In this document: one piece after another, positions 51,585 to 60,069 of the stretch
Layout of the letters: each line of letters opens with the position of its first letter
Numbering within the stretch: the first letter of the stretch is position 1
Assembly (NCBI RefSeq): GCF_004136315.1
Contig: NZ_CP029562.1
Location: 3,805,501-3,869,500, forward strand
Direction of reading: 5' to 3'
Length of the DNA stretch: 64,000 bases
DNA from: Mesorhizobium sp. Pch-S
Lineage (GTDB): Bacteria; Pseudomonadota; Alphaproteobacteria; Rhizobiales; Rhizobiaceae
Notes under the pieces: model-generated
Told to the model about the DNA's origin: nothing
Databases searched by the model: none
Seen by the model: only the letters and a program-made list of their open reading frames with translations
Translations under genes and position numbers: made by a program

Positions 51585-51623
51585 AATAAAAACGATTTCA
51601 AGGAAAATAAAAACGTTTTTATT
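51585..51623 (-). promoter_or_regulatory. Pair of LacI operator candidates 21 bp apart
   Basis: A perfect 18-bp palindrome AATAAAAACGTTTTTATT (51606-51623) and, 21 bp away, a second copy of its left half AATAAAAACG (51585-51594) with a degenerate right half. The CG centre is that of LacI-family operators. Both lie between the LacI gene start (51543) and the stop of the next gene (51717). A 21-bp centre spacing equals two helical turns, so two dimers would lie on the same face. Confidence 0.65.
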
Positions 51624-51716
51624 GCTGATTGTGACGCGATCTGATGGGTTCTGCAGACAAAACAAAAACGGCGGACCGCGGCCCGCCGTTCGTCAAGGTT
51701 TGGAAGTGTGCGACGC

Positions 51717-53240
51717 TCAGTCGATGTCGAAGGAGACGCCCTGGGCGAGCGGCAGCGCCTTGGAGTAGTTCACGGTGTTGGTGGCGCGCCGCATATAAGC
51801 CTTCCACGCATCCGAACCGCTCTCACGACCGCCGCCGGTCTCCTTCTCGCCACCGAACGCACCGCCGATCTCGGCTCCCGACGTGCCGATGTTGACGTTG
51901 GCGATGCCGCAGTCCGAACCGTCAGCGGCAAGGAACCGCTCCGATTCCTGCAGATCGCGCGTGAAGATCGACGACGACAGCCCGGCACCAACCGCATTGT
52001 GCAGCTCAAGAACGCTGTCGAAGTCGGAATACTTCATCACATAGAGGATCGGCGCGAAGGTCTCTTCCAGCACCGGACCAGCCTGCTTCGGCATCTCCAC
52101 CAGCGCCGGACGCACATAATAGGCATCGCCATGCCCGTTCTCGACGCGAGCGCCGCCGGTGACCGTGCCGCCATGTTCGCCGGCATGTTTCAGCGCCTTC
52201 TGCATGGCGTCGAAGGCTGCCTTGTCGATCAGCGGGCCGACCAGCGACGAAGTCTCCAGCGGATTGCCGACCGAGACGCTCTCATAGGCCTTCTTCAGGC
52301 GCGGCACGAGCTGGTCATAGACGCTCTCATGCACGAACAGGCGGCGCAGCGTGGTGCAGCGCTGGCCGGCAGTGCCCATGGCACCGAAGGCGATGGCGCG
52401 CAGCGCCATGTCGAGATCGGCACTCGGGCAGACGATGCCGGCATTGTTACCGCCGAGCTCCAGCACGGCACGGGCGAAACGCCTGGCCAGGCGCGGACCG
52501 ACCTCACGACCCATGCGGGTCGAGCCGGTAGCCGAGACCAGCGGCACTTTCGCATGATCGACCAGCACTTCGCCGATCTCGCGCTCGCCGATCAGCACCG
52601 GTGCCAGATTGGCGGGGGCATCGGCACCGAAACGCTTGACGGCGCGCGCGAAGATCGCCGCGCAGGCAAGTGCCGTCAGCGGCGTCTTCTCCGAAGGCTT
52701 CCACACCACCGCATCGCCGCAGACCAGCGCCAGTGCGGCATTCCACGACCACACCGCGACGGGGAAGTTGAAGGCCGAGATGACACCGACGACGCCGAGC
52801 GGATGCCAGGTTTCCATCATCCGGTGGCCGGGGCGTTCGGTGGCGATGGTCAGGCCGTACAACTGACGCGACAGGCCGACGGCGAAGTCGCAGATGTCGA
52901 TCATTTCCTGGACTTCGCCCAATCCTTCCGAAGGGATCTTGCCGACCTCGATCGACACCAGGCGGCCGAGCTCGGTCTTGTGGGCGCGCAGTTCCTCACC
53001 CAGCAGGCGCACCAGTTCGCCGCGCTTGGGACCGGGCACAAGGCGCCAGGCCTTGAAGGCCTCATGGGCGGCATCGATCGTCTTGTTGGCATCAGCTGCC
53101 GAGACCGTCTTCAATGCTGCCAGCTGCTCACCCGTCACCGGGCTGCGCACGACAAGATCACCGCCAGAAAGCACATCCCGTGCAACACCAAGCTTCCCAA
53201 GCAGATCCGCCGTTTCACTCGATAGCGTCATGACATTCAC
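51717..53240 (-). CDS. amaB: Aldehyde dehydrogenase, L-piperidine-6-carboxylate/aminoadipate-semialdehyde type (AmaB-like)
   Basis: Oxidises 2-aminoadipate 6-semialdehyde (in equilibrium with piperideine-6-carboxylate) to 2-aminoadipate in lysine catabolism. The 507-residue ALDH has Glu261 in VLELGGNNAG and catalytic Cys295 in TAGQRCTTLRRLFVHE. The pattern GGNNAGIV, GQRCTTLRRLFV and the C-terminal GTSGAEIGGAFGGEKETGGGRESGSDAWKAYMRR is that of the AmaB/antiquitin (ALDH7) group. The ATG follows GGAAAGGTGA. It is the last gene of the operon hglS, flavoprotein, amaB. Confidence 0.9.
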   Translation of the reverse strand: MNVMTLSSETADLLGKLGVARDVLSGGDLVVRSPVTGEQLAALKTVSAADANKTIDAAHEAFKAWRLVPGPKRGELVRLLGEELRAHKTELGRLVSIEVGKIPSEGLGEVQEMIDICDFAVGLSRQLYGLTIATERPGHRMMETWHPLGVVGVISAFNFPVAVWSWNAALALVCGDAVVWKPSEKTPLTALACAAIFARAVKRFGADAPANLAPVLIGEREIGEVLVDHAKVPLVSATGSTRMGREVGPRLARRFARAVLELGGNNAGIVCPSADLDMALRAIAFGAMGTAGQRCTTLRRLFVHESVYDQLVPRLKKAYESVSVGNPLETSSLVGPLIDKAAFDAMQKALKHAGEHGGTVTGGARVENGHGDAYYVRPALVEMPKQAGPVLEETFAPILYVMKYSDFDSVLELHNAVGAGLSSSIFTRDLQESERFLAADGSDCGIANVNIGTSGAEIGGAFGGEKETGGGRESGSDAWKAYMRRATNTVNYSKALPLAQGVSFDID

Positions 53241-53271
53241 CTTTCCATTTGCAGGGGCCGTCGCCCATTGT

Positions 53272-54693
53272 TCAAAGCCGTACCAAGCCGGTGACGCCCG
53301 GTGACGTCGCCTGCTGCAGTCGTGCAGCCATCCGTTTCAGTTTTTCGGGTGTGTAGCGGTCGTAGAAATGCTGGTTGCTGCGACCGAGCCCATGTTCAGC
53401 ACTGAAGCTGCCGCCGTGCTCTTCGACCGCGATCTCCGTCACGAAGCTGCGCAGGCGCGCCGCGCAAGCCATGTCCGCAGCGCCATTGCGGTCTCGTGGC
53501 AGCACCAGATTGAAATGCACGCCACCGTCGCCGATATGGCCGAAGTCGCAGATTTCGACCTGCGGGAACTCCTGCGCCAGCAGCCGCGCCATGCGCTCGC
53601 GAAAGCGCATGACCTCACCGCGTCGGAAGGAGAGGTCAAGCCCGACGACATAGCCTGCGGCTTTCGCGCCCTCCGACAGAGTGTGCCGCAGAGACCACAT
53701 CTCGGTGGGCGCACCAATGAAGGCGTCGGCCAGCGGGCCGCCGGACAGTTCCCAGATTTCCGCCAGGATCTCTTCCAGCATCGCGTCCAGCGTCTGTTCG
53801 CCGGCGCGCGGAGCCCAGGAACGCGACAGCTCGACGAGGATGACATAGGCGGGCGTTGCGCCGCCGGGAAACGGATTGCGCAGCGACGGCACGTGGGCAA
53901 GCGCGTGACCGATCGCTGCTCCCGACATGCCTTCAAAGGCGCTGAGCAAGGTGCCGGCGCGTTCTTCCAGTTCGTTGAGCAAAGTAAGCGCGGCCGCGGG
54001 CGTGGCCGGCACGAGGTAGGCCGTGGCTGTCTGTCTGGGCAGCCGCTCCAGGTTGAAGGTGCATTCGGTGACGATGCCGAAGGCGCCGCTCGTACCGATG
54101 AAAAGCTGTTTCCAGTCGGGGCCGGTGTTGTCCTTGCGCAGACCCTTGCCGCAACGCAGGACGGTGCCGTCTTCGTCGGTCAGTACCAGTTCCAATCCCA
54201 GCGTGTTGCGGCGTACGTCGCCGAAGCGCAGAAAGCGTGCGCCGCCCGTGTTGGCGGCGACCATGCCGCCCGCCATGGGGTCGGCCCCGAGATCGATGGG
54301 GAAGAACAGACCGTGCGGTTCGAGCCGGGCGTTGATTTCCGAGAGACGGAAACCCGCTGCGACGCGCAGGCTGCGGTTGTCGACATCGAGCTCGAAGGTC
54401 GAGCGCAGGCGCTCGAGGCTGAGCACGCCCTGCTTACCGCTGTCGTCGGGGGTCGAACCGCCGACGAGCCCGGTGTTGCCGGACTGCGGCACAAGCGTGA
54501 TGTCGTGACGGGCACAAAAGCCGACCACCTGCGACACGGCCTCGGTCGAGGCAGGGCGCGCGACAAAGGCGGCACGGCCGCCCGTATAGCGGGCCGCGGT
54601 TTCATAAGGCGCCATGTCGCTCGGCAAGGCGAGCAGGCCCTGCGGGCCGAGAATGGCGCCGAGCCGGTCGAGGTGATCGGCGGCAAGCACCAT
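53272..54693 (-). CDS. FAD-binding oxidoreductase, D-2-hydroxyglutarate dehydrogenase-like
   Basis: Flavoprotein of 473 residues of the VAO/GlcD family: FAD_binding_4 domain (about 25-205, with PQSGNTGLVGGSTPDDSGKQGVLSLERL and GTSGAFGIVTECTFNL) and a FAD-oxidase C-terminal domain (about 210-470, HIGDGGVHFNLVLP with metal-binding His and EHGGSFSAEHGLGRSN). It should oxidise D-2-hydroxyglutarate made by HglS to 2-oxoglutarate. ATG 54693 overlaps the TGA of hglS by one base (TGATG), so the two are coupled. Substrate assignment is by family and neighbours. Confidence 0.88.
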   Translation of the reverse strand: MVLAADHLDRLGAILGPQGLLALPSDMAPYETAARYTGGRAAFVARPASTEAVSQVVGFCARHDITLVPQSGNTGLVGGSTPDDSGKQGVLSLERLRSTFELDVDNRSLRVAAGFRLSEINARLEPHGLFFPIDLGADPMAGGMVAANTGGARFLRFGDVRRNTLGLELVLTDEDGTVLRCGKGLRKDNTGPDWKQLFIGTSGAFGIVTECTFNLERLPRQTATAYLVPATPAAALTLLNELEERAGTLLSAFEGMSGAAIGHALAHVPSLRNPFPGGATPAYVILVELSRSWAPRAGEQTLDAMLEEILAEIWELSGGPLADAFIGAPTEMWSLRHTLSEGAKAAGYVVGLDLSFRRGEVMRFRERMARLLAQEFPQVEICDFGHIGDGGVHFNLVLPRDRNGAADMACAARLRSFVTEIAVEEHGGSFSAEHGLGRSNQHFYDRYTPEKLKRMAARLQQATSPGVTGLVRL

Positions 54694-56090
54694 CAGGCGG
54701 CTGCCGACAGAGTCCGAACAGCAGCCAGGCACTCCTCGGACGAGGCGCGTTCGATACCGGCATAGTGTTCGAACTCGTTGAGTACGGTTGCACCCAGAGC
54801 GACCTCGAACAACTTCTGGTTCGGGCTGGCAGCGAAATCCTGGACGGCATCGTCACCCAGATTGGACTGGAAGATACCCGCCGCCGATACCGGCAGGAAA
54901 TCTTCGTAGACGATCGGGTCGAAACGCACCAGGCCAGCCTCGACCAGGTCCTCGATGTCGGAACGGGCGTGACCGGAGAGATCGGCTCCCGGTATGATGG
55001 AATAGAAGAAGTAGCCGAGCCCTGCCTTGCGGATGGCATTCCAGTCGTCCGGGAAGGCGGAGAAGCTTTCCTGCAGCGCGGTGACATAGTCCTGTGCGTT
55101 CGAGCCGTCGGCGGCCGGGCGCACCTTGGCGCGCGCTTCGTTGAGCAGCCGGTCATAGAGACCGCGACCCTTGGGGGTCAGGGCCACGCCACGCTGTTCG
55201 ATCTCGCCGAAACGGGCTGTGTGTGAGCCGCCTGCAAGATTGCCGCCTGGATCGGGGAACAGGACTCGCTCCTCGATAGCCTTGAACGAAGTCTGTCGAA
55301 GCAGGATCGGACAGGCGCGGCAGGGTGGTCCCTCGATCACGGCCTTGGGTGCGATGCCGCGTCGCGGCATCTGATCCTGCACGGCGTCGATGTCGAGCGT
55401 GCGCGGGGTGAGGTGGTTGATGTGCGGGCCCTTGAAGGACACCACGTCGGCGATCAGGCGATGGGCGGCGTGCAGGCGTTCGTAAAGCGCGTGGTCGACG
55501 CTCGCCTGTTCGTGCCAGCGGAAGGTGCCAAGCACCTCGGCCACGAAGCGCTCTCCGTCTTCCGGCGAAAGGCCGCCATCGCGTTCGGCCTTCTCCACCA
55601 GCATGACCGCACCTTCCGAGAAGATGCGACGGCGCCCGAGGATTTCCCGAGCGGCTTCGCGCAATTCCGGGTCGGTGATCAGGTCGAGGCGAAGCAGTGA
55701 GGTGAACACCCGGAACGGATTGATCTTGAGCGCTTCCTCGCCGACTGGCCGGAAGGCGGTGGAATGGACCGGGACGCCGGCCTCGCTGAGGTCGTAGTAG
55801 CCGACTGGAAACATGCCCATGACGGCAAACACGCGACGCATCATGGCAAGCTCGGCTTCGGTGCCGAGGCGGATGGCGCCATGGCGCTCTTCCGAGATGC
55901 GGTCCAGTGTTTCGGTGGCCTCGAGGCTGGCCCGCAATCCAGGCTGCTGCTCAAGGGTCGCTGCGTTGACGTCAGCCACCAGTTCCATCAGCGTGCCATA
56001 GGCCGGTACTTCATCCCGATACATGGCAGACATGGCGGCCGAGAAGGCGGCGCGGATGGCATCGCTGGACATGAAGCGCGAGACTGGCAT
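54693..56090 (-). CDS. hglS: 2-oxoadipate dioxygenase/decarboxylase (DUF1338)
   Basis: Non-heme iron enzyme that converts 2-oxoadipate to D-2-hydroxyglutarate, with loss of carbon dioxide, in the lysine/2-aminoadipate route. The 465-residue protein from ATG 56090 (MPVSRF, preceded by GGAAAG) has His70 and Arg74 in SEERHGAIR, His226 in HINHLTPR and a Glu in FGEIEQRG (Glu296), matching in number or nearly so the metal ligands and substrate Arg I remember for Pseudomonas putida HglS (His70, His226, Glu294, Arg74). Operon partners AmaB and a D-2HG dehydrogenase-like flavoprotein complete the pathway to 2-oxoglutarate. Confidence 0.94.
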   Translation of the reverse strand: MPVSRFMSSDAIRAAFSAAMSAMYRDEVPAYGTLMELVADVNAATLEQQPGLRASLEATETLDRISEERHGAIRLGTEAELAMMRRVFAVMGMFPVGYYDLSEAGVPVHSTAFRPVGEEALKINPFRVFTSLLRLDLITDPELREAAREILGRRRIFSEGAVMLVEKAERDGGLSPEDGERFVAEVLGTFRWHEQASVDHALYERLHAAHRLIADVVSFKGPHINHLTPRTLDIDAVQDQMPRRGIAPKAVIEGPPCRACPILLRQTSFKAIEERVLFPDPGGNLAGGSHTARFGEIEQRGVALTPKGRGLYDRLLNEARAKVRPAADGSNAQDYVTALQESFSAFPDDWNAIRKAGLGYFFYSIIPGADLSGHARSDIEDLVEAGLVRFDPIVYEDFLPVSAAGIFQSNLGDDAVQDFAASPNQKLFEVALGATVLNEFEHYAGIERASSEECLAAVRTLSAAA

Positions 56091-56183
56091 GGGACTTTCC
56101 AATCATTGCAGGGACAGAGGGCTGGATGAAATGGCGACTTGATGCGTGTTTGATGTTATATCGCGAGGCAGAGTGGCTGAATT

Positions 56184-56198
56184 AGACTGAATCAATCT
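56184..56198. promoter_or_regulatory. Putative LysR box between hglS and its divergent regulator
   Basis: AGACTGAATCAATCT is a 15-bp dyad with 6 of 7 symmetric positions, in the 127-bp region between the hglS ATG (56090) and the LysR ATG (56218). It has the T-N11-A-like layout expected for a LysR-type regulator. Seen in sequence only. Confidence 0.4.
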
Positions 56199-56217
56199 GA
56201 CTTGATGCGAAAATTGC

Positions 56218-57111
56218 ATGACCTTATCCCGTAGCCTGATCCCAGACCTCGGCAGGCTGCAGGCCTTCGAGAGCGCCGCGCGCCATGGCAGCGTCACCCA
56301 GGCAGGGCGCGAGTTGAATCTTACCCAGAGCACGGTCAGCCGTCAGATCCGCGAGTTGGAAGCCCAGCTCGGCATCACGCTTTTCGAACGCGTGCGCCAG
56401 CGCGTGGTGCTGTCGGAGGCCGGCCGAAAATTCCTGCCCGACGCGCGCAAGCTGCTGGAGCAGGGCGAGGCGGCGATGTTGCGTGCGATGGCGGGCTCGA
56501 AGGCTGCGCTTTTGCGCCTTGCCACCTTGCCGACCTTTGGCTCGCGCTGGCTGGTCCCGCGACTGCCGGGCTTCCTGCAAGCGCATCGGGGCGTGGCGCT
56601 CGACATCGCCTCGCGCTCGGCTCCGTTCGACCTCGAGGATCAGGGTTTCGACGCGGCGATCCATTACGGCCAGCCGATCTGGGCCAATGCCACTTGCCGC
56701 TACATCTGCCAGGAGGTGATCGTGCCGGTGGCAAGCCCGGCACTGGTCGAGGCTGAGCCGCCTCGCACGCCTGACGATCTGACCCGCCTGCCGCTGCTGC
56801 ATCTCGCGACAAGACCAAAAGCGTGGGTCGACTGGTTCCGTCAGGCCGGCGTGGAAACGCAGGCGGCCTTCCAGGGGCATCGTTTCGACCAGTTCACCAT
56901 GGTGATACAGGCCGCGCATGCCGGGCTCGGTGTGGCGCTGCTGCCGCTTTACCTGATTGAACAGGAGCTGGCCGCAGCTCGCCTACGGGTGGTGGTCGAC
57001 CTGCCGCTGCCGACGGAGAACGGGTACCATTTCGTCATGCCGAACAGCAAACTCGATCATCCCGTCGCCAATGAGCTCTATCACTGGATCGTGTCGCAAG
57101 TCGGGGCCTAG
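56218..57111 (+). CDS. LysR family regulator of the hglS operon (GcvA-like)
   Basis: A 297-residue LTTR with HTH at residues 10-70 (PDLGRLQAFESAARHGSVTQAGRELNLTQSTVSRQIRELEAQLGITLFERVRQRVVLSEAG) and an effector-binding domain resembling GcvA (LATLPTFGSRWLVPRLPGF). It is divergent from hglS with a shared 127-bp regulatory region, which fits control of lysine/2-aminoadipate catabolism. The inducer could be 2-aminoadipate or 2-oxoadipate; that is inference. Confidence 0.92.
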   Translation: MTLSRSLIPDLGRLQAFESAARHGSVTQAGRELNLTQSTVSRQIRELEAQLGITLFERVRQRVVLSEAGRKFLPDARKLLEQGEAAMLRAMAGSKAALLRLATLPTFGSRWLVPRLPGFLQAHRGVALDIASRSAPFDLEDQGFDAAIHYGQPIWANATCRYICQEVIVPVASPALVEAEPPRTPDDLTRLPLLHLATRPKAWVDWFRQAGVETQAAFQGHRFDQFTMVIQAAHAGLGVALLPLYLIEQELAAARLRVVVDLPLPTENGYHFVMPNSKLDHPVANELYHWIVSQVGA

Positions 57112-57142
57112 GGCGTGAACCTGTGTCAAACCATGCACGGGT

Positions 57143-58771
57143 TCAATGACGCTCGAAAACCACTTCACCCCCGCGGATGGTCAGCACACAATGCGTGTCG
57201 TTGAGGATGTCCGCGGGCTGAGCCGTCAGCATGTTGCGCGAGAAGACCGCGATATCCGCGACCTGGCCCGGTGTGAGCTTGCCTTTCACGCTCTCAAGCT
57301 TCTGCGAGAAGGCGCCATATTCGGTATAGACCTGAAGGGCTTCTTCAATGGTCACGCGCTCGCGCGCGTCCATCACGGTTCCCTTGCCGGTCTCCCGCGT
57401 CAGCATCGAATAGATGTTCGGATATGGGTTCGGATGTGAGACGGGGGAGTCGCTGCCTGTGGCGGGTTTGAAGCCGAGGTTCTTCCAGGTCTTGAGCGGA
57501 TAGCTCGACAGCGCGCGGTCCTCGCCGAGGACGGAGATGTAGGCGTCGCCGAAATCATAGATGAACACCTGCTGCGGGCAAGGATAGATGCCGGCCTTTT
57601 GCATCCGTTCATGTTGTTCCGGCGTGGAGAAGCCGCAATGTTCGATGCGATGTCGCCGGTCCGGATCGGGAAGGGCGGCGAGTGCCTTTTCGTAGGCGGT
57701 GATGAGCTGCCCGATGGCGGCATCGCCGATCGCATGGCAGGCAAGCTGGTAGCCCTTGCTGTGCGCATCGAGCACAAGGAGCTCGAGTTCCGTATCTGAC
57801 AATATCTGCACGCCGGTGGTGTGGTCATCACCGAGATAGGGTTTGCTCATCCATGCCGTTCGGCCGCCCGCCGAACCATCGAGGAAGATCTTGACTGCTC
57901 CGATCGTCAGCATGTCGTCGCCGACACCTGACACCAGGCCGGCGTCGAAGCACTGTTGCACCATGGACTGGCGATCCTGAAGCAGCACGAGCCAGCTGCG
58001 TACCGGCAGCCGCTTTTGCAGTTTGGCGAGATTGTAGGCGCGGATTTCGTCGAATCCGGCAACCTGTCCGACCGCGGCGTCCATGACGCTGGTGATGCCG
58101 TAGGAGAGCAGCAGATGTCCCGCTGCCTCAATCGCGTCGATCATCTCTTCAGTCGTCGGCTTGGGCATGGTCTTGAGAATGATATTCTGGGCATTTTCGG
58201 CGACCATGCCGGTCAGCACGCCGTCCTTCTGCTCGATGAGACCGCCCTCCGGCACGGGCGTGGTTTCATCGACCCCTGCCAGTTCGAAAGCCTTCGAGTT
58301 GAAGATTGCGACGTGACCGCAGGCGCGTTCGAGCAGGACCGGATTGTTCGGAGCAGCCGTGTCGAGTTCCGACTTGTTCGGATGCCTGCCGACATCGAGC
58401 TTTGTCTGGTCGTAACCGCGCGCCTTGATCCATGCGCCAGGGGGCGTTGATGCGGCCTTGTCACGTATGATGTCCAGCAGGCCCTCCAATGTGGGAGCGG
58501 CCTGGGGAGAGGCGTCGATCCAGCCGAGCGTCATGCCGACCAGAAGCAGATGAAGGTGGGCATCATTCAAGCCAGGAGTGGCAAAACGTCCTTGCAGGTC
58601 GATCAGGCGCGTCTTGTCGCCTTTCAGCGACAAGATCTGTTCCGTCGTACCTGTTGCAAGCACCTTGCCTTGCCAGATGGCGACAGCTTCCACCGTGCCT
58701 TCTTCGTAACCGCACCAGATCGTGCCGTTGTGGACGATGGCATCAGCGCACAGTTCGGGTATCGCGGACAT
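57143..58771 (-). CDS. Amidohydrolase family protein, YtcJ-type
   Basis: Metal-dependent hydrolase of 542 residues (amidohydrolase 3). Start 58771 (MSAIPELCADAIVHNG) follows AGGAGTCG. Metal ligands: HLHL in GLNDAHLHLLLVG, Lys in AVKIFLDGSAGG, His in LACHAIGDAAIG and RIEHCGFS, and Asp in TGSDSPVSHP. YtcJ-like enzymes hydrolyse cyclic or linear amides and imides; the substrate is unknown. Convergent with the LysR gene; it lies downstream of the cysteine-peptidase-like gene. Confidence 0.9.
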   Translation of the reverse strand: MSAIPELCADAIVHNGTIWCGYEEGTVEAVAIWQGKVLATGTTEQILSLKGDKTRLIDLQGRFATPGLNDAHLHLLLVGMTLGWIDASPQAAPTLEGLLDIIRDKAASTPPGAWIKARGYDQTKLDVGRHPNKSELDTAAPNNPVLLERACGHVAIFNSKAFELAGVDETTPVPEGGLIEQKDGVLTGMVAENAQNIILKTMPKPTTEEMIDAIEAAGHLLLSYGITSVMDAAVGQVAGFDEIRAYNLAKLQKRLPVRSWLVLLQDRQSMVQQCFDAGLVSGVGDDMLTIGAVKIFLDGSAGGRTAWMSKPYLGDDHTTGVQILSDTELELLVLDAHSKGYQLACHAIGDAAIGQLITAYEKALAALPDPDRRHRIEHCGFSTPEQHERMQKAGIYPCPQQVFIYDFGDAYISVLGEDRALSSYPLKTWKNLGFKPATGSDSPVSHPNPYPNIYSMLTRETGKGTVMDARERVTIEEALQVYTEYGAFSQKLESVKGKLTPGQVADIAVFSRNMLTAQPADILNDTHCVLTIRGGEVVFERH

Positions 58772-58860
58772 TTTTTCGACTCCTGCAAGCGCTGCTGCTC
58801 GTCGCGAGCAGGCTTCTGGCAATTCATCAAACGACAAGGCTCGCGGATCTGGGTGCTACG

Positions 58861-60033
58861 TCACGGTGCGGTTTCCGGAACCGCACGGTAGACGGCTATC
58901 TCATCCGACTTGATTTTTTCCGTCATGGTCGCCGACGTTCCCGACTTGATGTTGATTTTCCATTTCCTGGACGCTTTCGACGCTGCGGCGTTGAATGCCG
59001 AATTCGGTACCGACTGGAAACTGTTGTAGCGGTACAAATTGTAGGACACGCCGGGCTGGAGTCCCGAGACGGTGATCGTCAACGTCAGATTCTGCGAAGC
59101 CGGCCGGGTATTGGAGCCTTCGCGCATGGCCGGTTTTTCATAATTCACATTCGTCGACAGGCGTACCGGCAGCGTCTGACCATCGCGATCGATGATTCCG
59201 GTTATCGCAATGCCATAGTTGCTGCCACCACGAGCCAGCGAATAGTCGGGGTGGGCCTTCGAATTCGCTTCCCTGCGGGTCGCCTGGAAGGCTCCGAACG
59301 GATATTTGTAAACATAGGTCGGCTTGCCGTTGGGCGTATAAAGCCCGTTATCGCTGAACGTGAGTTCGTCGTCGGCGTAGTAGGTTGCGGACTTGGCGAG
59401 CGGATGTTTCGATGAAACGCCGGTGACAGGGACGATATGATCGTACTCATTGTCGCCGGCATTCGGGTCGTTGGATACGTCGAACGAGCGCTGATTGTAA
59501 TAGACGCCAATGACGACCGGATAGCCCGATGCGACATTTTCCTTGACCCACGCAAGGAAGTTGGTGGTGTTCGATGTGGAGGTGTTTTTCCAGGCTATGG
59601 CGTTCAGATGCATCTGCGCTGCGGCGTAGGAGTCATTGACACCAAGCAGAAGCTGGCTGCCTTCCGTGGACTGGTTGGCATTCTTGCTGGCGATCGCGCG
59701 CGCATCGTACTGAGACACGTACTGGCCGTAGTAAAGGCCGGCGCTGATCAGCGACACCTCGCCACAATAACCATAGTTGGCCTCCCACTGCAGCCGGGGA
59801 GGAATGTCATTGGTCTTGGCGTAGGTCGGCAGGGCGCTCACCGGGGTGGAGTTGCCAAGAGCATTTTGCGCAGAGGCTGTCGGGAGCTGAACGCACATCG
59901 CCAAGGCAGTACCTAGAAACAGCGACGCAATGCCAGCCTTCGTGCCCGAAGGTCTGAGACGGTGGGATGTTGAGCAATCTGCCCCGGTCGCCAGCCTAAG
60001 CGTGTGGAAGTCACATTCTGCGAGCTTAGCCAA
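58861..60033 (-). CDS. Exported C39/papain-like cysteine peptidase candidate
   Basis: A 390-residue protein from TTG 60033, strongly supported by the ribosome site GAGGAGATACTC. Signal region about 26-56 (KAGIASLFLGTALAMCVQLPTASAQ). The catalytic Cys is probably Cys90 in WEANYGYCGEVSLISAG, preceded by the usual aromatic/Gly loop, and the catalytic His199 lies in EYDHIVPVTGV about 110 residues on, with nearby Asp/Asn candidates. The C-terminal third (about 300-375, LTLTITVSGLQPGVSYNLYRY) resembles a beta-sandwich, perhaps carbohydrate-binding or fibronectin-like. Function unknown; it lies between an amidohydrolase and a dipeptide-type ABC transporter. Confidence 0.65.
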   Translation of the reverse strand: MAKLAECDFHTLRLATGADCSTSHRLRPSGTKAGIASLFLGTALAMCVQLPTASAQNALGNSTPVSALPTYAKTNDIPPRLQWEANYGYCGEVSLISAGLYYGQYVSQYDARAIASKNANQSTEGSQLLLGVNDSYAAAQMHLNAIAWKNTSTSNTTNFLAWVKENVASGYPVVIGVYYNQRSFDVSNDPNAGDNEYDHIVPVTGVSSKHPLAKSATYYADDELTFSDNGLYTPNGKPTYVYKYPFGAFQATRREANSKAHPDYSLARGGSNYGIAITGIIDRDGQTLPVRLSTNVNYEKPAMREGSNTRPASQNLTLTITVSGLQPGVSYNLYRYNSFQSVPNSAFNAAASKASRKWKINIKSGTSATMTEKIKSDEIAVYRAVPETAP

Positions 60034-60069
60034 AGAGTATCTCCTCAGGTCTGGAGTTCACGAGTCGGT

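Noticed and set aside
51708..53225. 505-codon plus-strand frame opposite the aldehyde dehydrogenase
   Set aside because: Antisense shadow; the dehydrogenase with Cys295 and Glu261 is the real gene.
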